Shown here: positions 42,979 to 52,092 of the stretch, in pieces
How the letters are laid out: the number at the start of each line of letters is the position of its first letter
How positions within the stretch are numbered: position 1 is the first letter of the stretch
From: Lachnospiraceae bacterium
Lineage (GTDB): Bacteria > Bacillota > Clostridia > Lachnospirales > Lachnospiraceae
NCBI GenBank assembly: GCA_017938315.1
Contig: JAGBBV010000030.1
Coordinates: 270,025 to 334,024 of the forward strand
Direction of reading: 5' to 3'
DNA length: 64,000 bases
The notes under the pieces: model-generated
The model's input: the letters and a program-made list of their open reading frames with translations, nothing else
What the model was told of the DNA's origin: nothing
The model's database searches: none
Made by a program: the position numbers and the translations under genes

Positions 42979-44961
42979 ATGGACAATATGGATTTTAGAG
43001 AGGCCTACGAGAAAGAACATATCAAAACAGCCGATTTGGCAGAACGTGTAGCTGTTTTGGAGGCAAAGAACGAAGAACTTACCTTTAAATTAAACAGGAT
43101 TAAGAATAATCCGTTATGGAAACTGTCTTCACCACTTAGAAAAGGAATGCATTTTGCTATCCGTCAGCGTGACAGACTGAAAAATTGTGGAAATCTCCGT
43201 GGCGTTTGGGCAAAGCTTAAATATAAGAAGATAGAACGTCAGGCCATGGAATGCTACGGAACTAAGAGCTTTCCGGATGAAGCACAGAGAAAGCTCCAGC
43301 AGGAGACGGTGTTTGAAAATAGGGTCAAAATCAGTATTCTGGTGCCTTTATACAATACGCCTGAAAACTTTCTCAGGGAAATGATAGAATCTGTAACCAA
43401 TCAGACTTATGACAATTGGGAACTATGCCTGGCAGATGGCTCCGATGAAGGACATGCATATGTGGGAGAGATTTGTGCAGAATATATCCGTAAGGAAACG
43501 CCGGACACAAGCCGTATTGTGTATCGGAAACTGGAGAAAAACGGCGGCATTGCGGGAAACACCAATGAGTGCTTAAAGCTTGCCACGGGAGAATATATCG
43601 GACTGTTTGATCATGACGATGTGCTGCATCCTTCCGCCCTTTATGAATATGTAAAGGTAATCAATGAGCAGGGGGCAGATTACATATATTGTGATGAAAC
43701 AACCTTTAAGGGAAATGATATTAACCATATGCTTACCATGCATTTTAAGCCGGACTTTGCTATTGACAATCTCCGTGCAAACAATTATATTTGCCATTTT
43801 AGTGTGTTTGCGAGAACACTTTTGGACGGCACGGAATTATTCCGCCCCAAATTTGACGGAAGTCAAGACCACGACATGATTCTGCGTCTTACTGACAGGG
43901 CAGAGAAAGTGGTGCATGTGCCGAAGCTTCTCTATTATTGGCGTTCCCATGCGGGAAGTGTGGCATCCGGAATTGATGCCAAGCCTTATGCGGTACAGGC
44001 AGCAAAGGGAGCTGTAGCAGACCACTTAAAAAGACATGGTTATGAGCATTTCCAGATTACCTCAACAAGGGCCTTTGAAACAATTTTTAAAATCCGTTAT
44101 TCCATAAAGGGAAATCCCAAGATATCTATTGTGATTGCCAATAAAGACCACACAGAGGATTTGAAACGTTGTATTTCTTCTATTATTGAGAAATCCACAT
44201 ATGAGAACTACGAAATCATTGTGGTGGAAAATAATAGTACTTCAGAAGAGATATTTGCATATTATAAGGAATTGGAAGAGATAGAACAGGTGAAGGTGGT
44301 AACCTATAAAGCATCATCTGAAAATGCAGGATTTAATTACTCTGCAGTGAATAACTTCGGTGTATCCCATGCAACAGGAGACTATATTCTTTTGTTAAAC
44401 AACGATACACAGGTCATTACCGTAAACTGGATGGAAGAGCTTTTGATGTATGCCCAGAGAGAAGATGTGGGAGCAGTAGGCGGAAAGCTTTATTACGGAA
44501 ACAAGACCATTCAGCACGCCGGTGTGGTACTTGCCTTAGGTGCTCACAGAACTGCGGGACACAGCCACTACGGGCAGCATAGGGAAAACCTGGGATACAT
44601 GGGAAGACTTTGCTATGCCCAGAATGTGTCGGCTGTAACAGGTGCCTGCCTTTTAGTGAAAAAATCCTTGTTTGACGAAGTGGGCGGTCTTGATGAGGGC
44701 TTTGCCATTTCCTTAAATGATGTGGATTTTTGCTTAAAACTGCGTGAAAAGGGGCTTCTTAATGTATTTACCCCTTTTGCGGAGTTATATCATTATGAGT
44801 CCATCTCAAGGGGACTGGATAATGAGGGAGAAAAGGCAAAACGCTATGAACAGGAATCTGAAAAGTTCAGAAATAAGTGGAAATCCGTGCTGGAAGCCGG
44901 TGACCCTTATTACAACCCTAACTTTTCCTTGGACAGAAGTGACTTTGCTTTGAAAATATAG
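42979..44961 (+). CDS. Bifunctional GT2 glycosyltransferase (two GT-A domains)
   Basis: This 660-residue enzyme begins with a coiled-coil-like segment (about 15-45) followed by two complete GT2 domains. The first runs from SILVPLYNTPENF with metal motif Asp211-His-Asp-Asp214. The second runs from ISIVIANKDHTEDL with Asn474-Asn-Asp476 and TGACLLVKKSLFD. Such tandem enzymes make alternating linkages, for example in rhamnan chains. It is the last gene of the large operon; the promoter of the phosphoglucomutase gene overlaps its end. Donor dTDP-rhamnose is a reasonable inference from the rfb genes. Confidence 0.9.
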   Translation: MDNMDFREAYEKEHIKTADLAERVAVLEAKNEELTFKLNRIKNNPLWKLSSPLRKGMHFAIRQRDRLKNCGNLRGVWAKLKYKKIERQAMECYGTKSFPDEAQRKLQQETVFENRVKISILVPLYNTPENFLREMIESVTNQTYDNWELCLADGSDEGHAYVGEICAEYIRKETPDTSRIVYRKLEKNGGIAGNTNECLKLATGEYIGLFDHDDVLHPSALYEYVKVINEQGADYIYCDETTFKGNDINHMLTMHFKPDFAIDNLRANNYICHFSVFARTLLDGTELFRPKFDGSQDHDMILRLTDRAEKVVHVPKLLYYWRSHAGSVASGIDAKPYAVQAAKGAVADHLKRHGYEHFQITSTRAFETIFKIRYSIKGNPKISIVIANKDHTEDLKRCISSIIEKSTYENYEIIVVENNSTSEEIFAYYKELEEIEQVKVVTYKASSENAGFNYSAVNNFGVSHATGDYILLLNNDTQVITVNWMEELLMYAQREDVGAVGGKLYYGNKTIQHAGVVLALGAHRTAGHSHYGQHRENLGYMGRLCYAQNVSAVTGACLLVKKSLFDEVGGLDEGFAISLNDVDFCLKLREKGLLNVFTPFAELYHYESISRGLDNEGEKAKRYEQESEKFRNKWKSVLEAGDPYYNPNFSLDRSDFALKI

Positions 44962-44978
44962 GCAGGCTATGGTATAAT
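44950..44978 (+). promoter_or_regulatory. Sigma-A promoter for the phosphoglucomutase gene
   Basis: TTGAAA and TATAAT are separated by 17 bases. The -35 box lies inside the last codons of the GT2 gene. A GGCAGGAGG ribosome site follows before the ATG at 45027. Confidence 0.7.
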
Positions 44979-45026
44979 AATAGGACAAGCGGTATACGCA
45001 AAAGAATATATGGCAGGAGGTTTTCT

Positions 45027-46748
45027 ATGAGTTACAAACAGCAGTATGATTTCTGGTTAAATGATTCTTATTTTGATGAGGCAACCAAAGAAGAACTTCG
45101 CGCAATCGGAAGCGACGAAAAGGAAATTGAAGATCGTTTTTATAAAGAGTTAGAGTTTGGAACCGGTGGACTGAGAGGGGTAATCGGTGCCGGCACCAAC
45201 CGCATGAATATTTACACCGTTAGAAAGGCTACCCAGGGACTTGCCAATTATATTATTAAGCAGGGGGGCAAGGACAGAGGCGTGGCCATTGCGTACGATT
45301 CCAGAAGAATGTCGCCGGAATTTGCAGATGAAGCAGCACTTTGCCTTGCGGCAAACGGAATCAAAGCTTATGTGTTTGATGCCCTTCGCCCTACACCGGA
45401 GCTTTCCTTTGCACTCCGTAAACTGGGCTGTATTTCCGGTATTGTAGTGACAGCAAGCCACAATCCTCCGGAGTATAACGGATATAAGGCATATTGGGAG
45501 GACGGTGCACAGGTTACTGCTCCCAAGGATAAAGAAATCATTGAAGAAGTAAAAGCAGTTACGGATTATCATGATGTAAAGACTATGAGCAAAAAGGACG
45601 CCATGGATGCCGGTCTTTATGTGGTAATCGGTAAGGAAATCGATGATGCCTACATGGAAGAATTAAAGAAACAGATTATTCATCCCGAAATCATCAAAGA
45701 AGTTGCAGATGATATTAAGATTGTATATTCACCCTTTAACGGAACCGGAAATGTTCCCGTAAGGAGAATCCTTTCCGAACTTGGATTTAAGAATGTGTAT
45801 GTGGTTCCCGAGCAGGAAATGCCCGATCCCAACTTTACTACATTGGAATATCCCAATCCGGAAGACCCCAAGGCATTTACGCTGGCTCTTAAACTGGCGA
45901 AAGAAAAGAATGCGGATATTATTCTTGCTACAGACCCGGATGCTGACCGTCTTGGCATTTATGCACTGGATACAAAATCCGGTGAGTATATTCCCTTCAC
46001 GGGAAATATGTCCGGTATGCTGATTGCAGAATATATTTTAAGGGAAAGAACAGCGACAGGCACCATGCCTGCAAATCCGGCACTGGTAAGCACCATTGTA
46101 ACCACTAATATGGCTGCTGCTATTGCAGCTGATTATAATGTGAAATTTATTGAAGTACTCACAGGCTTTAAATATATCGGTGAACAGATTAAGTTCTTTG
46201 AGCAGAGAGGTTCCAACAATTATGTATTTGGCTTGGAAGAAAGCTACGGATGCCTTGCAGGTACCCATGCAAGAGATAAGGACGCGGTTGTTGCGGTTAT
46301 GTGCCTCTGCGAAATGGCTGCATGGTGTAAGAAAAACGGCATCACCGTTTGGGATCAGATGTTAAAGCTTTACGAGAAATACGGCTATTATAAAGAAACC
46401 CAGTATGCAATTACATTAAAGGGTATTGACGGGGCAGCACAGATTGCAGAGATGATGAATAAGTTAAGAAGCAATCCACCTAAGAATTTCGGAGATTTAT
46501 CCGTCAAAGAATTCAGGGATTATGATAACGATATTGCAAAGAATTTGGAGACAGGAGAAGAAAAGAGCACAGGACTTCCCAAATCCAATGTACTATACTT
46601 TGACTTATCCAATGATTCCTGGTGTTGCGCAAGACCTTCCGGAACAGAACCTAAGATTAAGTTCTACATGGGTGTAAAGGGAACAAGCCTTGCAGATGCA
46701 GAGGAAAAGGTAGCCAAGTTAACAGAAAGCTTAAAAGCATATTTATAA
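45027..46748 (+). CDS. pgcA: Phosphoglucomutase / phosphomannomutase family enzyme
   Basis: This 573-residue alpha-D-phosphohexomutase has the length of the B. subtilis PgcA group. The phosphoserine is Ser144 in VTASHNPPEYNG, the metal loop is DPDADRLG, the sugar-binding loop is GLEESYG, and the C-terminal phosphate loop reads RPSGTEPK. It interconverts glucose-6-phosphate and glucose-1-phosphate, feeding dTDP-glucose (rfbA) and UDP-glucose pathways. It has its own promoter and is followed by a long hairpin. Activity on mannose phosphates cannot be excluded. Confidence 0.93.
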   Translation: MSYKQQYDFWLNDSYFDEATKEELRAIGSDEKEIEDRFYKELEFGTGGLRGVIGAGTNRMNIYTVRKATQGLANYIIKQGGKDRGVAIAYDSRRMSPEFADEAALCLAANGIKAYVFDALRPTPELSFALRKLGCISGIVVTASHNPPEYNGYKAYWEDGAQVTAPKDKEIIEEVKAVTDYHDVKTMSKKDAMDAGLYVVIGKEIDDAYMEELKKQIIHPEIIKEVADDIKIVYSPFNGTGNVPVRRILSELGFKNVYVVPEQEMPDPNFTTLEYPNPEDPKAFTLALKLAKEKNADIILATDPDADRLGIYALDTKSGEYIPFTGNMSGMLIAEYILRERTATGTMPANPALVSTIVTTNMAAAIAADYNVKFIEVLTGFKYIGEQIKFFEQRGSNNYVFGLEESYGCLAGTHARDKDAVVAVMCLCEMAAWCKKNGITVWDQMLKLYEKYGYYKETQYAITLKGIDGAAQIAEMMNKLRSNPPKNFGDLSVKEFRDYDNDIAKNLETGEEKSTGLPKSNVLYFDLSNDSWCCARPSGTEPKIKFYMGVKGTSLADAEEKVAKLTESLKAYL

Positions 46749-46771
46749 GAAGTAAAGGATAGTTGTAAACA

Positions 46772-46813
46772 AATCGCCCTGCTAAGCCGGCCCTCCCGGT
46801 TTGGCGGGCGATT
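46772..46813 (+). other. Long GC-rich hairpin after the phosphoglucomutase gene
   Basis: Arms 46772-46790 and 46796-46813 pair over 18 positions (two G-U pairs, one bulged T) around the loop CCCTC. The outer part is AATCGCCC with GGGCGATT. No T run follows, so it is not a standard terminator; it may stabilise or attenuate the transcript, or be a small repeat element. Confidence 0.7.
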
Positions 46814-46842
46814 CTTGAATACAAGGTATCATGGGAGTAACT

Positions 46843-48225
46843 ATGGGAAAAGTCCTGAAAGTAAGTAATGTGAGAAAAACCATCAATTACTTAAAGAAAA
46901 ATGGATTGAAAAATGCATATTATGCGGCCAGAGAGAGGATTGAACAGTCCAAAACAGATCATTATAGCTACGTGCCTGTACCGGAAGATGTTTTGGAAAA
47001 GCAGAGGAAGGAACTAAAAGATTTTGACTGTAAGTTCAGCATTTTGGTGCCTGCCTACGAAACAAAAGAAGAATATCTGCATAGACTATTGCAATCCGTG
47101 CTGGGACAGAGCTATGAAAAATTTGAACTGATTATAGCCGATGCCAGCAGCAGTGACTGTGTGGAAAAGGTTATCAGAACTTATGAAGATAACAGGATTA
47201 AGTATAAGAGACTGAAGAATAACGGCGGTATCTCTGCCAATACCAACCAGGCGCTGATGTATGCAACAGGTGATTACGCAGCACTCCTTGATCACGATGA
47301 TGTGCTCACGCCGGATGCACTATATGAGATGGCTTCATGTATTAAGAAAGCCAGGGAAGAGAATATAGAATTACAGATGTTATATTCAGATGAAGACAAA
47401 TGTAATGGGGATGAGACCACTTACTATGAAGTGAACAGGAAACCAAAGTTTAATCTGGATTTGATTTTGAGCAATAATTACATTTGCCATTTGCTGGTTA
47501 TGAAACGTCAGCTTATGCAGGAACTGCAGTTTCGGACGATCTGTGACGGGGCTCAGGATTATGACCTTGTGCTTCGGGCAGTTTCCTACATGCTGGGGAA
47601 GGAAATGCACCCCGTAAAGGCAAGTAAACTTCCCATTGCACATATTCCTAAGGTGCTGTATCACTGGAGATGTCATGAGGCATCCACTGCGGAGAATCCG
47701 GAGAGCAAACGTTATGCTTACGATGCAGGCAAGCGTGCGTTGGAAGATTTCATGCGCAGTAGACAGTGGAAGGGAAAGGTGTCTCATTTAAAGCACCTGG
47801 GATTCTACCGGATAGAGTATGCACCGGACCTGCTTACAAACAGAAGTGACGTGGCAGTGGTAGGTGGTAAGCTGATTGATAGGAAGAATAAAATAACGGG
47901 CGGTATTTACGGAGCGTCTGGTGATGTGCTCTATGCAGGCCTTCATAAAGAGTATAGTGGTTATCTGCACAGGGCAGTGCTTTGTCAGGAAGCAGAGGCG
48001 ATTGATATCCGTTGCATGAAAGCATCGGATAAGGCCGGAGAGGTGATGGAAGAGATTTTGGGTCTTCCTTATTTGGAGAATAAAAGAGACGGAAGATTTA
48101 ACTGGCAGGATTGCCTGAAGGAAGATACAGACTATAAAGAACTGAGCTTACGTTTCTGTGCGAAGATAAGAGAAAGAGGTATGCGTATTATCTGGGATCC
48201 GGAAATGATTCAAAAGATAGATTAA
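46843..48225 (+). CDS. GT2 family glycosyltransferase
   Basis: This enzyme of about 460 residues has one GT2 domain from FSILVPAYETKEEYL through the metal motif DHDDVL and DEDK, to a catalytic GAQDYDLVLRA. A C-terminal helical extension of about 150 residues includes a GGKLIDRKNKITGG segment that resembles a remnant of a second domain. I prefer ATG at 46843, preceded by GGGAG at ideal spacing; an in-frame ATG at 46831 would add four residues. It lies downstream of the hairpin and is followed after 15 bases by another GT2 gene. Probably a chain-building transferase of the same glycan. Confidence 0.88.
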   Translation: MGKVLKVSNVRKTINYLKKNGLKNAYYAARERIEQSKTDHYSYVPVPEDVLEKQRKELKDFDCKFSILVPAYETKEEYLHRLLQSVLGQSYEKFELIIADASSSDCVEKVIRTYEDNRIKYKRLKNNGGISANTNQALMYATGDYAALLDHDDVLTPDALYEMASCIKKAREENIELQMLYSDEDKCNGDETTYYEVNRKPKFNLDLILSNNYICHLLVMKRQLMQELQFRTICDGAQDYDLVLRAVSYMLGKEMHPVKASKLPIAHIPKVLYHWRCHEASTAENPESKRYAYDAGKRALEDFMRSRQWKGKVSHLKHLGFYRIEYAPDLLTNRSDVAVVGGKLIDRKNKITGGIYGASGDVLYAGLHKEYSGYLHRAVLCQEAEAIDIRCMKASDKAGEVMEEILGLPYLENKRDGRFNWQDCLKEDTDYKELSLRFCAKIRERGMRIIWDPEMIQKID

Positions 48226-48240
48226 AAGAGGATTTAGCAA

Positions 48241-49251
48241 ATGGAGAATATAAAAAAACAGGTGGTTTTAAATGAGGCGGTGTGCCGTACCACGGTAGTG
48301 ATTCCCAATTACAATGGAATAAAGTATATAGAAGCCTGCCTTGCATCTGTTTTTGCGGGAAGCGCCGATGTGCAGGTTATTGTTGTGGATAACGCTTCCA
48401 CGGACCAAAGCAGGGAGTTTATTGAAAAGAAATATGCACATTGTTCCAATTTGACTTTGATTTCTCTTCCAGAAAACACCGGTTTTTGCCATGGGGTAAA
48501 TGTTGGGATAGAAGCGGCAAAAACTGAATTTGTTTTTTTGCTAAACAATGATACCACAATTGATAAGGACTGCATCAGGCATCTGGAAACGGCACTTGAC
48601 GAGGATGAGAAACTATTTTCTGTCAGTGCCAAGATGATTAGTATGTATTATCCGGATAAGCTGGATGATGCCGGGGACTTTTACAGCGCGCTGGGTTGGG
48701 CTTTTGCCCGGGGTAAGGATAAGCCTGTATCAAAATATAATAAGAAAGACAGAATTTTTTCGGCCTGTGCGGCAGGTGCCTTATATCGCAGGGACGTGTT
48801 TGATGAGATCGGAATGTTTGATGAAGCTCATTTTGCCTATCTGGAGGATATGGATGTTGGCTACCGGGCGAATATTTTCGGCTATCAGAATCATTTTATT
48901 CCTGATGCCATTCTCTACCATGCCGGAAGCGGTGTCAGCGGTTCCAGGCATAATCCCTTTAAAGTGGATTTGTCGGCAAGAAACAGTGTGTATTTGATTT
49001 ATAAGAACATGCCTTTTTTGCAGGTGGTTATCAATCTTCCTTTCTTACTTGCAGGTTATTTTATTAAACTTTTATTTTTTGCACGTAAGAAAATGGGGAA
49101 AACTTATATAAAGAGCGTTGTGAAAGGGTTAAAACTTTCCTTCTCCGGTGAAGGACGAAAGAAAAAGATTGCTTTCCGGTGGAAGAATTTACCAAATTAT
49201 TTTTGGATTCAGGGACAGCTTTGGGTTTCCCTTGTGAGAAGATTTTTTTGA
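48241..49251 (+). CDS. GT2 family glycosyltransferase (rhamnosyltransferase-like)
   Basis: This 336-residue GT2 enzyme has VVIPNYNGIKYIEACL at the donor site, DNASTDQS, the metal motif NNDTTI, and CAAGALYRRDVFD followed by YLEDMDVGYRA. This set is typical of WbbL-like rhamnosyltransferases. The C-terminal 80 residues contain a hydrophobic amphipathic segment (PFLQVVINLPFLLAGYF) that likely anchors it at the membrane. It follows the preceding GT2 gene closely. The rhamnosyl assignment is by resemblance and by the dTDP-rhamnose genes, not proven. Confidence 0.88.
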   Translation: MENIKKQVVLNEAVCRTTVVIPNYNGIKYIEACLASVFAGSADVQVIVVDNASTDQSREFIEKKYAHCSNLTLISLPENTGFCHGVNVGIEAAKTEFVFLLNNDTTIDKDCIRHLETALDEDEKLFSVSAKMISMYYPDKLDDAGDFYSALGWAFARGKDKPVSKYNKKDRIFSACAAGALYRRDVFDEIGMFDEAHFAYLEDMDVGYRANIFGYQNHFIPDAILYHAGSGVSGSRHNPFKVDLSARNSVYLIYKNMPFLQVVINLPFLLAGYFIKLLFFARKKMGKTYIKSVVKGLKLSFSGEGRKKKIAFRWKNLPNYFWIQGQLWVSLVRRFF

Positions 49252-49252
49252 G

Positions 49253-49281
49253 TTGTGCTTTTTGTAATAATATTGTAAAAT
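49253..49281 (+). promoter_or_regulatory. Sigma-A-type promoter for the glycosylphosphotransferase gene
   Basis: TTGTGC and TAAAAT are separated by 17 bases immediately after the GT2 stop codon, about 22 bases before the ATG at 49304. An AAGAAGG site lies between. Confidence 0.5.
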
Positions 49282-49303
49282 ATTCGCAAGAAGGTAACAG
49301 GAC

Positions 49304-50713
49304 ATGATAAAAGACAATCAGAAAATTTTTAACCGGTTGCATTTGGTGGTGGATGCCATTGTGGTGGCAATCTCCTACCTCCTTGCATGGTATATAAAAT
49401 TTGCCACCGTAATTGCGGGTACTGAGCCCGGTGCGGGAGCACTTCCGAAGGAAACCTATTTCAGTTTCCTTTATTTTCTTGTGCCCGGATATATTTTGAT
49501 TTATTACTATTTTAATATGTATAAACCCAAAAGGGCTACAAGGCGTAAATATGAAATTATAAATATTATCACATCAAACACCATAGGGTTGGTGTTTTTT
49601 ATCGTAATGCTTTTCATTATCAAGCAGCAGCATTTCTCCCGTATTATGATGGGACTTTTTTATGCGATTAACATTCTGCTGACCACGGCATTCCGATCTG
49701 TAATCCGTAGCCTTCTCCAGTTTTTCAGAAGAAAAGGTTACAATATGAAATACATTCTGCTCATCGGATATTCAAGGGCGGCAGAAGAGTATATTACCAG
49801 AATCAATGCCAATCCCCAGTGGGGATATGTAGTCAGGGGAATTTTGGACGACAGGATTCCGGCAGGTACTACTTACAAAGGGATAAAGGTAGTTGGGCGT
49901 ATTGAAAATATCCACTACATTCTTCCTGAAAATAAGCTTGATGAAATAGCCATAACCCTGGCTCTTAAGGATTACGATCATTTGGAATATATTGTGGATT
50001 TGTGTGAAAAATCCGGTGTGCATACTAAGTTTATTCCGGATTACAATTCCCTGGTTCCCAGCCATCCATACACAGAAGATTTAGTGGGACTTCCGGTAAT
50101 TAACATCCGTTATGTACCCCTTACCAATACTGTAAACTGGGTTGCAAAGCGTATTGTGGACATTGTAGGTTCCCTGTTGGGAATCATTATTTCATCGCCG
50201 CTTATGATTGCATCTGCCCTTGCGGTAAAATTTACCAGCAACGGTCCTGTGATTTTTAAGCAGGAGAGAGTGGGGCTTCACAATAAAACCTTTAAGATGT
50301 ATAAGTTCAGGACGATGGAAATGCAGAAAACATCTGATGAGGAAAAAGGCTGGACGGTGAAGGATGACCCGAGAGTGACAAAGGTGGGTAAAATCCTTAG
50401 AAAAACAAGTCTGGATGAACTTCCCCAGCTGTTTAATATTCTGATGGGTGAGATGTCTTTAGTGGGACCTAGACCGGAAAGACCCCAGTTTGTGGAAAAA
50501 TTTAAGGAAGAAATTCCCCGTTATATGATTAAACATCAGGTGCGTCCGGGACTTACCGGATGGGCACAGATTAACGGATACAGAGGGGATACCTCCATCC
50601 GTAAGCGTGTAGAATATGACTTGTTTTACATTGAAAATTGGAGCATGGGATTTGATATTAAAATCATGTTCTTAACAATTTTTAAAGGCTTTATTAATAA
50701 AAATGCCTATTAG
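49304..50713 (+). CDS. Polyprenyl-phosphate glycosylphosphotransferase (initiating enzyme)
   Basis: This 469-residue membrane enzyme has four N-terminal helices, a CoA-binding-like central domain (MKYILLIGYSRAAEEY), and a C-terminal sugar transferase domain from about 280. The catalytic part shows KRIVDIVGSLLG, FKQERVGLHNKTF with KMYKFRTM, DELPQLFNIL and GPRPERP, matching the WbaP/CpsE type. It transfers a sugar-1-phosphate from a nucleotide sugar to undecaprenyl phosphate and so starts glycan assembly. Glucose or galactose phosphate are the usual substrates. It sits directly before an LCP-family gene, which would act at the last step. Confidence 0.93.
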   Translation: MIKDNQKIFNRLHLVVDAIVVAISYLLAWYIKFATVIAGTEPGAGALPKETYFSFLYFLVPGYILIYYYFNMYKPKRATRRKYEIINIITSNTIGLVFFIVMLFIIKQQHFSRIMMGLFYAINILLTTAFRSVIRSLLQFFRRKGYNMKYILLIGYSRAAEEYITRINANPQWGYVVRGILDDRIPAGTTYKGIKVVGRIENIHYILPENKLDEIAITLALKDYDHLEYIVDLCEKSGVHTKFIPDYNSLVPSHPYTEDLVGLPVINIRYVPLTNTVNWVAKRIVDIVGSLLGIIISSPLMIASALAVKFTSNGPVIFKQERVGLHNKTFKMYKFRTMEMQKTSDEEKGWTVKDDPRVTKVGKILRKTSLDELPQLFNILMGEMSLVGPRPERPQFVEKFKEEIPRYMIKHQVRPGLTGWAQINGYRGDTSIRKRVEYDLFYIENWSMGFDIKIMFLTIFKGFINKNAY

Positions 50714-50870
50714 TGGGAAAGGTATATTTATTAATCTTAATAAATGATTAAATTAACTGTCAGGGGTTGCCATATCTATTTTTTTGTGAGAGAATGTGGT
50801 GTTGTCAGTTACATTTTTTGACAAAAGAAAAAACCTGTGACGAAAATGGAAATAAGGGAGAGATTAAAGT

Positions 50871-52019
50871 ATGGCTACGCAACCGAATAAGCCTGTCAGA
50901 AGACAGCCTGCCGGAAACAGTGCAGATGCTGCAAGAGCAAGAAAGGCAGCGGCAAAAAAGAGAGCAGAGGAGAGAACTCAGGCCAAGAAGAAAAGAAATA
51001 AAATCCTTCTTTTTATAGTGGAGATTTTTGTGCTTCTTCTTATGGTTGTAGTTTTATATGGCGTATTAAAAACAGAAAAAGTAGGAAAAGTTGATATTAA
51101 AGAAGAAGATATTGTTATTAATGAGGAAGTGCGTGTAAAGGAAGAGACCACCATGAAGGGTTATCGTAACGTGGCACTATTCGGTGTTGACTCTACCAAG
51201 GGTGAGCTTACCAAGAATACACGAAGCGACTCTATTATGATTGCTTCCATTAACTTAGATACCGGAGAATGCAATCTGGTTTCTGTTTACCGTGACACTT
51301 ACCTGAACTTAGGAAATGATACTTACAATAAATGTAACAGTGCTTATGCAAAGGGTGGTCCGGAGCAGGCGATTAACATGTTAAATATGAACCTTGACAT
51401 GAACATTACAGACTTCGTAACAGTAGGGTTTGGCGGTCTTAGTGATACCATTGATGCCCTTGGCGGTGTTATGATTGATGTGGACAGTGCAGAACTTGAG
51501 CACTTAAATAACTATCAGCTCTGTATGGCAGAAGATTTGGGAAGAAGCTATACACCTGTGACATCAACCGGCTATCAAAAGCTTGATGGTCTGCAGGCTA
51601 CAGCTTACTGCCGTATCCGTTATACTGCAGGTGATGACTTTAAGCGTGCTGAACGTCAGAGAGAAGTGCTTATGGCCATTGCTGACCAGGCAAAGACTGC
51701 ATCACCGGCTGCACTAAATACCATTGCAAATGATGTGTTCCAGCAGATTTATACATCCCTTGATTTATCTGAGATATTGGAACTGTTAGGCGATATTACG
51801 AAGTACGAAATCGTGGGCGAAGCAGGATTCCCTGAAGATACCATGCGTGCAACAGGAACCATCGGTTCTAAGGGTAGTTGTGTTGTGCCTGTATCTCTGG
51901 AAGAAAATGTTGCATGGTTACATGAGTTCCTGTTTGATGATGACGCTTATGTACCTTCCGATGCTGTTAAGGAATATAGTAACAAGGTATATTCAGACAC
52001 AGCAGGTTATATTAAATAA
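50871..52019 (+). CDS. LytR-CpsA-Psr (LCP) family glycan-peptidoglycan transferase
   Basis: This 382-residue protein has a basic, Arg/Lys/Ala-rich cytoplasmic tail (about 1-42), one membrane helix (about 43-63) and an extracytoplasmic LCP domain. The domain keeps the LFGVDS start, TRSDSIMIASIN, the arginine in VYRDTYL, and the RIRYTAGDDFKRAERQREV motif that binds the lipid pyrophosphate. LCP enzymes attach lipid-linked wall polymers to peptidoglycan. It is placed between the initiating transferase and a further GT2 gene and ends at a terminator. It is the likely ligase for the exported glycan. Confidence 0.93.
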   Translation: MATQPNKPVRRQPAGNSADAARARKAAAKKRAEERTQAKKKRNKILLFIVEIFVLLLMVVVLYGVLKTEKVGKVDIKEEDIVINEEVRVKEETTMKGYRNVALFGVDSTKGELTKNTRSDSIMIASINLDTGECNLVSVYRDTYLNLGNDTYNKCNSAYAKGGPEQAINMLNMNLDMNITDFVTVGFGGLSDTIDALGGVMIDVDSAELEHLNNYQLCMAEDLGRSYTPVTSTGYQKLDGLQATAYCRIRYTAGDDFKRAERQREVLMAIADQAKTASPAALNTIANDVFQQIYTSLDLSEILELLGDITKYEIVGEAGFPEDTMRATGTIGSKGSCVVPVSLEENVAWLHEFLFDDDAYVPSDAVKEYSNKVYSDTAGYIK

Positions 52020-52048
52020 ACAGACAGTAAATGTACAATAAGAAAGAG

Positions 52049-52076
52049 AAAAGGACCAGAGTTTATGGTCCTTTTT
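52049..52076 (+). terminator. Intrinsic terminator after the LCP gene
   Basis: AAAAGGACCA and TGGTCCTTTT form a 10-bp stem with a 7-base loop; the right arm runs into Ts. The next gene starts only about 17 bases later, so it may be read by partial read-through. Confidence 0.8.
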
Positions 52077-52092
52077 CTGCTAGGTGACGGGT

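Noticed and set aside
50714-50870. Small inverted repeats (TTGTCA/TGACAA and TTTATTAA/TTAATAAA) before the LCP gene
   Set aside because: Arms of six to eight AT-rich bases without loop or T-run context; not distinguishable from chance.
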